Origin: Nonomuraea muscovyensis
GTDB lineage: Bacteria; Actinomycetota; Actinomycetes; Streptosporangiales; Streptosporangiaceae
Direction: 5' to 3'
Length of the DNA: 64,000 nucleotides
Assembly: GCF_014207745.1 (NCBI RefSeq)
Contig: NZ_JACHJB010000002.1
Span: forward strand, 2,480,001-2,544,000
In this document: in pieces, positions 54,021-61,992 of the stretch
Position numbering within the stretch: position 1 is the first letter of the stretch
Layout: each line of letters opens with the position of its first letter
Made by a program: the position numbers and the translations under genes
The notes under the pieces: generated by a model
The model's input: only the letters and a program-made list of their open reading frames with translations
Told to the model about the DNA's origin: nothing
Database searches by the model: none

Positions 54021-55013
54021 TCAGCGGATGTCGCGGACGCTCTCGCGCAGGACGACCTCGCCGGCGACGTGCTCGACGACCGCCGTGTCGCCCTCGCCCA
54101 GCGCCAGGTCCAGCGCCAGGGCACCCATGTCGGCCAGCGGCAGCCGCACGGTGGTCAGCGCCGGCACGTGGTCGCGCAGCGTGGCGATGTCGTCGAAGCC
54201 CGCCACGGACACGTCGTCGGGCACCCGCACGCCCTGCTCGCGGTAGGCGGCCAGCGCGCCCACGGCCATCACGTCGTTGACCGCGAACACGCACGTCGCG
54301 TCGCCCGTCTGCCGCGCCGCCGCGTAACCGCCGTCGCGGTCGAAGGGGCCGTGGACGACACGCGGCTCGGGCAGCCCGAGCTCCTCCAGTGCCGCCATGA
54401 AACCGGCGCACCGGTCGCGGGCGGTCATCAGGTGGGGCGGCCCCGCCAGCACGGCGAAACGGGTGTGGCCGAGGGCGGCCAGCGACCGGGCGAGCGCGGC
54501 CCCGCCCTCGTAGTTGGCGGGCGCCACCGTGTCGACGCCGAGCAGGTCCTGGCCGACGCAGGCGACCCGGCCGCCGCTGGCCCGGTAGCGGTCGAGCTCG
54601 CGGCGCAGCCGGCCCGTGACGTCCGGCTCGTCGACGCGCGAGCCGGCGAGCAGCACGGCCCGCACGCGCTGGGCGTTCATCGTGGCCACGTAGGCGATCT
54701 CCTGCTCGGGGTCGCGGTGGGTGGTGCCCACCATCACGAGCAGGCCCTGGCCCGCCGCGGCGCGCATGGCGCCGTCGGCGAGCGCGGCGAAGTAGGGGTC
54801 GGTCAGGTCGTGCACCACGATGCCGATGACGTTGCTGGCCCCGCGGGCCAGCGTCTGGGCGGCCATGTTGGCGCGGTAGCCCAGCTCGTCGGCGGCCCGT
54901 TCGACCCGCGCGCGCAGGGCGGCGCCCACCTGGCGGGTGCTGCCGTTGAGCACGCGCGAGGCGGTCGCGAGCGAGACGCCCGCCTGTTTGGCGACGTCCT
55001 CCAGCGTGACCAC
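54021..55013 (-). CDS. LacI-family transcriptional regulator
   Basis: Regulator of 330 residues. The N-terminal HTH is VTLEDVAKQAGVSLATASRV with NGSTRQVG and the hinge AAQTLARGAS. The periplasmic-binding-protein-like core (IGIVVHDLTDPYFAALADGA, GVRVPDDVSVAGFDDIATLR) binds an effector, probably a sugar or related small molecule. GTG 55013 follows GGGAGG. No catabolic genes lie beside it. An operator-like palindrome sits 11 bp upstream and recurs over the 39.1-kb operon, so that operon is its most likely target. Confidence 0.94.
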   Translation of the reverse strand: MVTLEDVAKQAGVSLATASRVLNGSTRQVGAALRARVERAADELGYRANMAAQTLARGASNVIGIVVHDLTDPYFAALADGAMRAAAGQGLLVMVGTTHRDPEQEIAYVATMNAQRVRAVLLAGSRVDEPDVTGRLRRELDRYRASGGRVACVGQDLLGVDTVAPANYEGGAALARSLAALGHTRFAVLAGPPHLMTARDRCAGFMAALEELGLPEPRVVHGPFDRDGGYAAARQTGDATCVFAVNDVMAVGALAAYREQGVRVPDDVSVAGFDDIATLRDHVPALTTVRLPLADMGALALDLALGEGDTAVVEHVAGEVVLRESVRDIR

Positions 55014-55023
55014 GACACCTCCC

Positions 55024-55037
55024 GGAAAGCGGTTTCC
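55024..55037. promoter_or_regulatory. LacI-type operator upstream of the lacI-like gene
   Basis: GGAAAGCGGTTTCC, a 14-bp palindrome with one mismatch, differs at a single base from the site at 39133-39146. It lies 11 bp upstream of the LacI-family start, implying autoregulation. Confidence 0.7.
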
Positions 55038-55235
55038 AAAGTTTGTCAGACCTGTCCCGGGAACGCATCCTTACATGCCGCGCGCCCGGGGGACAGCCCA
55101 CCCCGGGCACGGTGTCCAGCCGTTCCCGGCCTGCCGTCCGGACCCAGAGGAAGATTCACGGTCCGGCCGGTCAACTCCGCGCCGGCCCCCGGGAGCCTCC
55201 TGGTTCGTTGAAGCCGTGGAGGGTTCCCGACCCGG

Positions 55236-55265
55236 CGGGCGGGAGCGTCTTCGGGGTCCCGCCCG
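55236..55265 (-). terminator. Terminator hairpin after the repeat-bearing membrane protein
   Basis: Arms CGGGCGGGA (55236-55244) and TCCCGCCCG (55257-55265), 12-nt loop, starting one base past the stop codon of the minus-strand gene at 55267. Confidence 0.7.
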
Positions 55266-55266
55266 G

Positions 55267-56460
55267 TCAGGCCCAGGGGAACAGGATGTCGAACAGCCCT
55301 CCCCCGCTGCTCTTCGTCGGGGCCGGCGCCGGCGCCTGGGTCGACGGCTGCGTGGGCTGGGTCGTCGGCTCCTGCGGCTGCCCGGTCCCCCGGGGCTCCG
55401 GCTGCTGCGTGGCGGCCTGCCGCCTGTCCGTGCCGGTGTCCTCGATGACGTCCGGCTCCTGAGTGGCCCTCCTGGTCGGCCGGACCGTGGGCTCGGTCTC
55501 CCGGGTGCGGGTGGCGCGGGGCGTCGGCGTACGGGTGACGCGCGCCCTGACGGTGGTGGGCGTCGGGGCCGTGGTCTGCGAGGCCGTCGGCTCGGTCGTC
55601 GGCGTGTCCGCGGAGTCGTCGATCGCCTCGTCCGTCTCCTGGGGAGCGGGCGACTCCGCGGCCGGCGCGCTCACCTGCCCGGCGCTCGCGCACCGGTCCC
55701 CCCGGCAGGGGTCGTCGGAGGACGTGCCGGTCAGCATCCAGCCCGCTCCCACGCCGAGGAGCACGACCGCGACGGCACCCGCCACCAGCACCTTGGTCCG
55801 GCGGCGCACCTCCTTGTCGCCGGCCTCCCGGTCGTCGCCGGCGTCGGTCCAGCCGGAGCCGAGGAATCCGCGCCGGGTCTCGCCGGACCCGTCGTCGTCG
55901 TGACCGTCATAGCCCTTGTCGAGCGGGAGGTAGGCGGGGTCGTGCGGCTCCGGGGTGTCGTCGTGACCGACGTCCTGCAGGAGGTGCGCGCCGCTGTCGG
56001 AGTCGGCGTAGCCGCCCATCTCGCCCGTGACGTAGTGGGCGCCGCTGTCGCTGTCGGCGTACGGGACGGCACCGTCCTGGACCCGGTGCGCACCGCTGTC
56101 GGCGTCGGCGTACCCGCCCACCTCGACCCGGGGCCCGGTCTCGGCGCCGGTGTACCCGGCCGCCTGGCCCAGGGCGGCGCCGTCCACCCCGCCGGCCGCG
56201 GAGGAGGGGGTGTCCAACGCGTCCCCGCCGTCCACCGCGGGGTAGGAGGTGTCCAAGGCGTCCTTCGGCGGGACGTACGGCTCGGCCGGGCCCCCGCCGG
56301 GCGGCATGATGTACGTCTCGTTGCCGGACACCACGATGGCGGGTTGCTCGTCGGTGTCGTCCGTGCTCCACCGCGGCGACAGGACGTCTCCGGTCAGCTC
56401 CGGGTTCAACGACCTCCCCTGGCCATCTTCGTATGACCTGTCGTTCTCGTCGCGCGCCAC
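55267..56460 (-). CDS. Single-pass membrane protein with YADxDSGAH repeats
   Basis: Protein of 397 residues, function unknown. The N-terminal 225 residues are acidic and disordered and carry three copies of YADxDSGAH (GYADADSGAHRVQDG, PYADSDSGAHYVTGE, GYADSDSGAHLLQDV) about 19 residues apart. One TM helix follows (VLVAGAVAVVLLGVGAGWML), then an exported Thr/Pro-rich stalk with CRGDRC and a hydrophobic C-terminal end GGGLFDILFPWA. GTG 56460 has GAGAGG upstream. It could connect an intracellular partner to the wall; the conserved-looking C-terminal motif may be the functional part. Confidence 0.78.
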   Translation of the reverse strand: MARDENDRSYEDGQGRSLNPELTGDVLSPRWSTDDTDEQPAIVVSGNETYIMPPGGGPAEPYVPPKDALDTSYPAVDGGDALDTPSSAAGGVDGAALGQAAGYTGAETGPRVEVGGYADADSGAHRVQDGAVPYADSDSGAHYVTGEMGGYADSDSGAHLLQDVGHDDTPEPHDPAYLPLDKGYDGHDDDGSGETRRGFLGSGWTDAGDDREAGDKEVRRRTKVLVAGAVAVVLLGVGAGWMLTGTSSDDPCRGDRCASAGQVSAPAAESPAPQETDEAIDDSADTPTTEPTASQTTAPTPTTVRARVTRTPTPRATRTRETEPTVRPTRRATQEPDVIEDTGTDRRQAATQQPEPRGTGQPQEPTTQPTQPSTQAPAPAPTKSSGGGLFDILFPWA

Positions 56461-56614
56461 TACAGAACCTCTCTCATACGACTCCGAAACGTCACCTTTA
56501 CTAACAGATCCGACCCCAGTTGTCCGGATATTTCACATCATCACCACGAATTGTTGTCGAGCCCTTACACGCCACCTGTTTCACCCGGACGGCGACAGGG
56601 CAGGACAGTCTGGA

Positions 56615-57181
56615 TCAGAGGCCGTCGACCAGGACGTCGAGCGCGGCCTTGACGCGGTCGAGCCCGATCCCGCACTCCCGCGTCCGATACGCGACGAGCG
56701 GCGCGGCCAGGGGCGCGAGCAGCGCGTCGGCCAGGCAGGCGGCGTCGGCGCCGGGCCGCAGCCGGGCGACCAGCATCGCCAGGTGACCGTGGTGGGCCGC
56801 GTAGGCGCCGCCGAAGCGGGACAGCGGCGCGGCCGAGTCGGCCATCAGGAGCAGGTCGAGCTGCTCCACCGTGCGGTCGGCGAGCGCGTGCAGGAAGGCG
56901 CGGACGCGCTCGCGCGGCTCGGCCCCGGGGCCGAGCGGCGGCGGCCCCTCCAGGAACGCCGCCTGGAACGCGCGCTCGCGGTCGTCGATCAGCGCGTAGG
57001 CCAGCCCGGACCGGTCGCCGAAGCGCCGGTAGAGGGTGCCGACGCCGACACCCGCGGCGGCGGCCACCTCGGCCATGGACAGCCCCTCGACGCCGTGCAC
57101 GGCGACGATCCCCGCCGCGGCGGCGAGGATCTTCGCCCGGTTGCGCGCCGCGTCGCTGCGCTCGCGTTTCACGACCGCCAT
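56615..57181 (-). CDS. TetR-family repressor
   Basis: Regulator of 188 residues. The HTH is LSMAEVAAAAGVGVGTLYRR with RFGDRSGL after it. Ligand-domain landmarks include PLGPGAEPRERVRAFLHALA. ATG 57181 (MAVVKRERS) has GGCAGG just upstream; an in-frame start at 57223 would overrun the operator and is less likely. Divergent from an SDR gene over a 17-bp inverted repeat. Paralogous to the TetR at 46400-47014. Confidence 0.92.
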   Translation of the reverse strand: MAVVKRERSDAARNRAKILAAAAGIVAVHGVEGLSMAEVAAAAGVGVGTLYRRFGDRSGLAYALIDDRERAFQAAFLEGPPPLGPGAEPRERVRAFLHALADRTVEQLDLLLMADSAAPLSRFGGAYAAHHGHLAMLVARLRPGADAACLADALLAPLAAPLVAYRTRECGIGLDRVKAALDVLVDGL

Positions 57182-57195
57182 CCTGCCATCTTGCC

Positions 57196-57241
57196 AACCG
57201 GAACCGATTCCGCTTATGGTCAAACGGAATCAGTTCCGGTT
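57196..57241. promoter_or_regulatory. Paired TetR operators CGGAA-N4-TTCCG
   Basis: AACCGGAACCGATTCCG (57196-57212) and its near-complement (57225-57241) form 17-bp arms with one mismatch. Each arm holds a palindrome CGGAA-N4-TTCCG (57199-57212 and 57225-57238), 26 bp apart centre to centre, filling the gap between the TetR and SDR genes. Confidence 0.78.
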
Positions 57242-57253
57242 AAGGGAGGCATC

Positions 57254-57979
57254 ATGAGAGTCGCGCTCGTCACCGGCGGCAGCAGGGGCATCGGCGCCGC
57301 CATCGCCCGGCGCCTGGCCGCGGACGGCCTGGACGTGGCCATCACCTACGCCCGCGCGGCGGACCGGGCCGCGGAGGTGGTCGGCGACATCGAGGCGACC
57401 GGCCGGCGCGGGCTGGCCCTGCGGGCCGACGCGGCGGACGCCGGGGCGCTGGCCGGCGCCGTCGAGGACACCGTGCGCGCCTTCGGCCGACTCGACGTGG
57501 TGGTGAGCAACGCCGGCATCGCGCCGTCCGGGCCGCTGGCGGAGGTGACACTGGAGGAGGTGGACCGGACGCTCGCCGTGCACGCCCGCGCCGCGTTCGT
57601 CCTCGCCCAGGCCGCCGCCCGGCACCTCGGCGAGGGAGGGCGGATCATCACCATCGGCAGCAGCCTCGCCGAGCGCGTCCCGTACGCCGGCTGGACCCTC
57701 TACGCGATGAGCAAGTCGGCGCTCACCGGGCTCACCAAGGGCCTGGCCCGCGACCTCGGCCCGCGCGGCATCACCGCCAACCTCGTCCATCCCGGCTCCA
57801 CCGACACCGAGATGAACCCGGCCGGCAGCCCGTGGGCCGACGACGAGCGCGCCCTCACCGCCCTCGGACGCTACTGCGCACCCGAGGACGTCGCGGCCAC
57901 GGTGGCACACCTGGCGGGCGACTCGGGCCGCAACATCACCGGCACGGCCATCACCGTCGACGCCGGCACCACCGCCTGA
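57254..57979 (+). CDS. SDR-family oxidoreductase
   Basis: Classical short-chain dehydrogenase of 241 residues. It has the cofactor motif VTGGSRGIG (residues 6-14), VVSNAGIAPSG, the catalytic Ser in ITIGSSLAE, and Tyr150-x3-Lys154 in LYAMSKSAL, ending ITVDAG. NADP preference is suggested by Arg in the motif. Substrate unknown; FabG-like activities are common in the family. ATG 57254 follows GGGAGG. It is probably induced when the divergent TetR binds its ligand. Confidence 0.94.
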   Translation: MRVALVTGGSRGIGAAIARRLAADGLDVAITYARAADRAAEVVGDIEATGRRGLALRADAADAGALAGAVEDTVRAFGRLDVVVSNAGIAPSGPLAEVTLEEVDRTLAVHARAAFVLAQAAARHLGEGGRIITIGSSLAERVPYAGWTLYAMSKSALTGLTKGLARDLGPRGITANLVHPGSTDTEMNPAGSPWADDERALTALGRYCAPEDVAATVAHLAGDSGRNITGTAITVDAGTTA

Positions 57980-57988
57980 CCCCAGACC

Positions 57989-58076
57989 GGCAGCCCGGCA
58001 GCCCGGCAGCCCGGCAGCCCGCCTGACCGCCTGACCGCCTGACCGCCTGACCGCCTGACTGCCTGACCGGCAGCCC
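57989..58076. repeat. 8-bp tandem repeats GGCAGCCC and GCCTGACC
   Basis: Four GGCAGCCC units (57989-58020), six GCCTGACC units with one variant (58021-58068) and one more GGCAGCCC (58069-58076) run without gaps just after the SDR stop. Typical of slipped-strand expansion; copy number may vary between strains. Confidence 0.88.
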
Positions 58077-58193
58077 GCCTTTGCACAAACGCCCCATGGC
58101 CCGGCACGCCCCGGTGGCGGCCCACTGGGGGTCGTCGCGGCGACCGGCCACGTGCGGGTCAGCGGCCGTCTCCCTGGAGGCCCCCGGCCGCGT

Positions 58194-58301
58194 GCGGCGG
58201 GCGGCGTGTCCTTGGCTGTGCCGTAACAGATCCCCCCGAAAGACCCCGCGGCGGGCGGCGTGTCCATGGCTGTGCCGTAACAGATCCCCCTGAAAGGCCC
58301 C
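58194..58301. repeat. 54-bp tandem duplication
   Basis: Two consecutive 54-bp units (58194-58247, 58248-58301), each containing GGCTGTGCCGTAACAGATCC, differ at only a few positions. A partial third copy begins at 58302. The conserved GTGCCGTAACAG core is AT-richer than its surroundings. Confidence 0.85.
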
Positions 58302-58350
58302 GTGTGGCGGGCGGCGGATCCCGGTCGCGGGCCCTTGCGCGGCGAGTAGT

Positions 58351-58362
58351 TACTGACGAGTA
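58351..58362. promoter_or_regulatory. Operator-like inverted repeat upstream of fadA
   Basis: TACT-GACG-AGTA is a 4-4-4 inverted repeat 40 bp upstream of fadA, embedded in CGAGTAGTTACTGACGAGTA, where CGAGTAG also repeats directly (58343-58349, 58357-58363). It resembles sites of acyl-CoA-responsive TetR-type repressors controlling beta-oxidation. No such regulator lies in the window. Confidence 0.5.
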
Positions 58363-58402
58363 GCATGGCCTCGTCAACTGCCTGCCAACGAGGAGCGAAT
58401 CC

Positions 58403-59587
58403 GTGCCTTCCTCTCGTGACGTCGTGTTCGTCGACGGCGTGCGCACGCCCTTCGGCCGGTCGGGGCCGAAGGGCCTGTATGCGGAGACCCGCGCCGACGA
58501 CCTGGTCGTGCGGGTCATCCGCGAGCTGCTCCGGCGCAACCCCGGCCTGCCGCCCGAGCGCGTGGACGAGGTCGCCATCGCCGCGACCACCCAGATCGGC
58601 GACCAGGGCCTGACCATCGGCCGCTCGGCGGCGGTGCTGGCCGGCCTGCCGAAGTCCGTGCCGGGCTACGCGATCGACCGCATGTGCGCCGGCGCGATGA
58701 CCGCGGTCACCACCGTCGCGGGCGGCATCGCCTTCGGCGCGTACGACGTCGCCATCGCGGGCGGGGTCGAGCACATGGGCCGCCACCCGATGGGCGAGGG
58801 CGTCGACCCCAACCCGCGCTTCCTGTCGGAGAAGCTCGTCGACCCGAGCGCGCTCGTCATGGGCATGACGGCCGAGAACCTTCACGACCGCTACCCGACG
58901 ATCACCAAGGAGCGCGCCGACGCCTACGCGGTGCTCTCGCAGGAGAAGGTGGCCAAGGCCTACGCCGACGGCCGGATCCAGCCCGACCTCGTGCCGACCG
59001 CCGTCCGGACGGCCGAGAAGGGCTGGGGGCTCGCGGTCGAGGACGAGGCGCCCCGGCCCGGCACCACGATGGAGGGCCTGCGCGCCCTGAAGACGCCGTT
59101 CCGCCCGCACGGCCACATTACGGCCGGCAACTCCTCCGGCATCAACGACGGCGCGACCGGCTGCGTCGTGGCGGCCCGCGAGGTCGCCGACGAGCTGGGC
59201 CTGGCGCCGAAGATGCGGCTGGTGTCCTACGCGTTCGCGGGCGTGGACCCCGAGGTGATGGGCGTGGGCCCGATCCCGTCCACCGAGCGGGCGCTGCGCC
59301 TGGCCGGACTGTCGATCTCCGACATCGGCCTGTTCGAGATCAACGAGGCGTTCGCCGTGCAGGTGCTGGCGTTCCTGGAGCACTTCGGCATCGCCGACGA
59401 CGACCCCCGGGTCAACCCCTTCGGCGGCGCGATCGCCTTCGGTCACCCGCTGGCCTCCTCGGGCGTGCGGCTGATGACGCAGCTCGCCCGCGAGTTCGCC
59501 GAGCGCCCCGAGGTGCGCTACGGCATCACCACCATGTGCGTCGGCATGGGCATGGGCGGCACCGTGATCTGGGAGAACCTGGCGTGA
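58403..59587 (+). CDS. fadA: Acetyl-CoA acyltransferase (3-ketoacyl-CoA thiolase)
   Basis: Thiolase of 394 residues completing fatty-acid beta-oxidation by CoA-dependent cleavage of 3-ketoacyl-CoA. The nucleophilic Cys is in YAIDRMCAGAMTAV. The NEAFAVQVLAF region and the His in GGAIAFGHPLASSG are present. The C-terminal catalytic Cys is in GITTMCVGMGMGGTVIWE. GTG 58403 follows GAGGAG. The downstream fadB partner begins 59 bp later, giving the usual trifunctional pair. Confidence 0.95.
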   Translation: MPSSRDVVFVDGVRTPFGRSGPKGLYAETRADDLVVRVIRELLRRNPGLPPERVDEVAIAATTQIGDQGLTIGRSAAVLAGLPKSVPGYAIDRMCAGAMTAVTTVAGGIAFGAYDVAIAGGVEHMGRHPMGEGVDPNPRFLSEKLVDPSALVMGMTAENLHDRYPTITKERADAYAVLSQEKVAKAYADGRIQPDLVPTAVRTAEKGWGLAVEDEAPRPGTTMEGLRALKTPFRPHGHITAGNSSGINDGATGCVVAAREVADELGLAPKMRLVSYAFAGVDPEVMGVGPIPSTERALRLAGLSISDIGLFEINEAFAVQVLAFLEHFGIADDDPRVNPFGGAIAFGHPLASSGVRLMTQLAREFAERPEVRYGITTMCVGMGMGGTVIWENLA

Positions 59588-59646
59588 GCGAGCGGAGCGA
59601 GGGAACCGATGAGACACAGCGGCATGCGCCCGGCCAAGGAGGGCCT

Positions 59647-61740
59647 GTGAGCAAGGTCGACACCTGGCGCGCGGTGCTGAGCGAGCGCGACGCCGACGAA
59701 GTCGTCACCAAGGCGCTGGTCCGCGACGTGGAGCTGCCCGGCGGCGCCGGCACGATGGCGCTGATCACGCTGGACAACGGCTTCGACCACACCAAGCCCA
59801 ACACGTTCGGCCCGCGCGGGCTGTTCGCGCTGAACGGCGCGCTGTCGGAGATCGCGCAGCGCACCGACCTCGCGGCGGTCGGCGTGACGGGCAAGCCGTT
59901 CATCTTCGCCGTCGGCGCCGACCTCAAGGGCGCCGCCGCCGTGGCCTCGCGCGAGGAGGCGCTGGCGATCGGCGGGCTCGGCCACCACGTCTTCCGGCGG
60001 CTGGGCGAGCTGCCGATCCCGTCGTTCGCGTTCGTGAACGGCGCGGCCATGGGCGGCGGCCTGGAGATCGCGCTGCACTGCACCTACCGGACGATCTCCT
60101 CGGGCGTGCCGGCGGTGGCGCTGCCCGAGTGCTTCCTCGGCCTGGTGCCGGGCTGGGGCGGCACGCAGCTCCTGCCCCGCCTGATCGGCCCGGAGCAGGC
60201 GCTCAAGCTCATCATCGAGAACCCCCTGTCGCAGAACCGCATGATCAAGGGCGCGCAGGCGTACAAGCTGGGTGTCGCCGACGCGATGTTCGAGCCGGCC
60301 GACTTCCTGGAGGAGTCGCTGCGCTGGGCCGCCAAGGTCGTCGCGGGCGAGGTGGCCGTCGAGCGGCCGTCCCGCGACGGCGACGACTGGGACAAGGCGG
60401 TGGCCGACGCCCGGTTCCTCGTGGACATGAAGCTGCGCGGCGCCTCCCCCGCCCCCTACCGGGCGCTCGACCTGGTGGCCCGGGCCCGGACGGCCTCGCG
60501 CGACGAGGGCTTCGCCGCCGAGGACGAGGCGCTGGCCGACCTGCTGATGGGTGACGAGCTGCGGGCCGGGCTGTACGCGTTCGACCTGGTGCAGCGGCGG
60601 GCCAAGCGCCCGGCGGGCGCGCCCGACAGGTCGCTGGCCCGCAAGGTGACCAAGGTCGGCGTGGTGGGCGCGGGGCTGATGGCCTCGCAGATGGCGCTGC
60701 TGTTCGCCCGCCGCCTGGAGGTGCCGGTCGTGCTGACCGACCTCGACCAGGCCCGGCTCGACAAGGGCGTCGGGTACGTGCACGCCGAGGTGGACAAGCT
60801 GCTCGGCAAGGGCCGGATCTCGGCCGACCAGGCGAACCGGCTCAAGGGCCTGGTGACGGGCTCGCTGACCAAGGACGCCTTCGCCGACGCCGACTTCGTC
60901 ATCGAGGCCGTCTTCGAGGACATGGCGGTCAAGAAGAAGGTGTTCGCCGAGGTGGAGGCCGTCGTCCCCGACGGGTGCACGCTGGCCACCAACACCTCGT
61001 CGCTGTCGCTGACCGAGATGGGCGCCGACCTGGCGCACCCGGAGCGGCTGGTCGGCTTCCACTTCTTCAACCCGGTCGCCGTGATGCCGCTCCTGGAGAT
61101 CGTCAAGGGCGCCGCGACGGACGACGCGACGCTGGCCACGGCCTTCGCCGTCGGCAAGTCGCTGAAGAAGTCGGCGGTGCTGGTCAAGGACGCCCCGGCG
61201 TTCGTGGTCAACCGGCTGCTGACCCGCTTCATGGGCGAGGTGATCGCCGCCGTGGACGAGGGCACACCGCTGGAGACCGCCGAGCACGCCCTCGACGACC
61301 TCGGCCTGCCGATGACGCCGTTCGCGCTGCTGCAGCTCGTCGGCCCGGCCGTCGGGCTGCACGTGGCCGAGACGTTGCACGAGGCGTTCCCCGACCGGTT
61401 CGGGGTCTCGGCCAACATGGCCAAGCTGGTGGCCTCCGGCAAGCCGGGCGTGTACGCGGCCGACTTCTCGCTCGACCCCGAGGCCGTGGCGCTCTTCGCG
61501 GGCGGCGACCGGCCGTCCACCGCCGAGGAGGTGCGCCGGCGCGTGCTGGAGGCGCTGGCCCAGGAGATCAGGATCATGCTGGACGAGGGCGTGGTCGCCG
61601 CCGCCCAGGACATCGACCTGTGCATGATCCTGGGCGCGGGCTGGCCGTTCCACCTGGGCGGCGTCACGCCGTACCTGGACCGGGCCGGCGTCGCCCGGCC
61701 GCGTTTCCTGGAGCCGGGTGTGGCCTCGCTGCCCGCCTGA
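59647..61740 (+). CDS. fadB: Fatty-acid oxidation complex alpha subunit (enoyl-CoA hydratase / 3-hydroxyacyl-CoA dehydrogenase)
   Basis: Bifunctional enzyme of 697 residues. The N-terminal crotonase domain (to about 290) has FIFAVGADLKGAAAV and NGAAMGGGLEIALHCTYRTI forming the oxyanion hole, and the Glu-containing PECFLGLVPGWGGTQLLPRL. The dehydrogenase domain starts near residue 334 with VTKVGVVGAGLMASQMALLF, includes NTSSLSLTEMGADLAHPERL and GFHFFNPVAVMPLLEIV (catalytic His), and ends in two helical C-terminal domains. GTG 59647 has AAGGAGGG upstream. Forms the beta-oxidation complex with FadA. Confidence 0.95.
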   Translation: MSKVDTWRAVLSERDADEVVTKALVRDVELPGGAGTMALITLDNGFDHTKPNTFGPRGLFALNGALSEIAQRTDLAAVGVTGKPFIFAVGADLKGAAAVASREEALAIGGLGHHVFRRLGELPIPSFAFVNGAAMGGGLEIALHCTYRTISSGVPAVALPECFLGLVPGWGGTQLLPRLIGPEQALKLIIENPLSQNRMIKGAQAYKLGVADAMFEPADFLEESLRWAAKVVAGEVAVERPSRDGDDWDKAVADARFLVDMKLRGASPAPYRALDLVARARTASRDEGFAAEDEALADLLMGDELRAGLYAFDLVQRRAKRPAGAPDRSLARKVTKVGVVGAGLMASQMALLFARRLEVPVVLTDLDQARLDKGVGYVHAEVDKLLGKGRISADQANRLKGLVTGSLTKDAFADADFVIEAVFEDMAVKKKVFAEVEAVVPDGCTLATNTSSLSLTEMGADLAHPERLVGFHFFNPVAVMPLLEIVKGAATDDATLATAFAVGKSLKKSAVLVKDAPAFVVNRLLTRFMGEVIAAVDEGTPLETAEHALDDLGLPMTPFALLQLVGPAVGLHVAETLHEAFPDRFGVSANMAKLVASGKPGVYAADFSLDPEAVALFAGGDRPSTAEEVRRRVLEALAQEIRIMLDEGVVAAAQDIDLCMILGAGWPFHLGGVTPYLDRAGVARPRFLEPGVASLPA

Positions 61741-61753
61741 CACCGGTCGGGAG

Positions 61754-61784
61754 AAGGGGATCCGCGCGATGCGGGTCCCCTTTT
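61754..61784 (+). terminator. Rho-independent terminator after fadAB
   Basis: Stem AAGGGGATCCGC (61754-61765) and GCGGGTCCCCTT (61771-61782), one T-G wobble, 5-nt loop, followed by TTTT. A rare canonical terminator with a T-run for this genome. Confidence 0.85.
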
Positions 61785-61879
61785 CTGTGCCCTTTGCCGG
61801 ACAGCCGATCACATGGCCGAACCCGGTACCGATCCATGACCGCGACCGACGAGGGCCCGGGTACCTAAACCGTGCGACA

Positions 61880-61963
61880 CCGTGCACACCATGCACACCG
61901 TGCACATCAGCACACACACGCGGATACCGTGCACACCGGCCACACTGGCACGTCCGTGCACAC
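61880..61963. repeat. Cluster of four CCGTGCACA boxes
   Basis: CCGTGCACA recurs at 61880, 61898, 61927 and 61953 within 84 bp just upstream of the protease-inhibitor gene; each contains the palindrome GTGCAC. Spacing (18, 29, 26 bp) is irregular. Possible regulator sites, or simple sequence drift. Confidence 0.5.
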
Positions 61964-61992
61964 CAGGCTCGCGCTGGCGATGGAGGACACAC

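Larger units (their letters stand above)
57980..58402. other. 423-bp intergenic stretch rich in short tandem repeats
   Basis: No supported gene. It holds an 88-bp run of 8-bp repeats (57989-58076), a 54-bp tandem duplication (58194-58301) and, near its end, an operator-like inverted repeat before fadA. A GAGGAG ribosome-binding site precedes the GTG at 58403. Confidence 0.6.

Noticed and set aside
57989-58076. 8-bp repeat run considered as a CRISPR-like array
   Set aside because: Units are contiguous with no spacers and there are no cas genes; simple tandem repeats.
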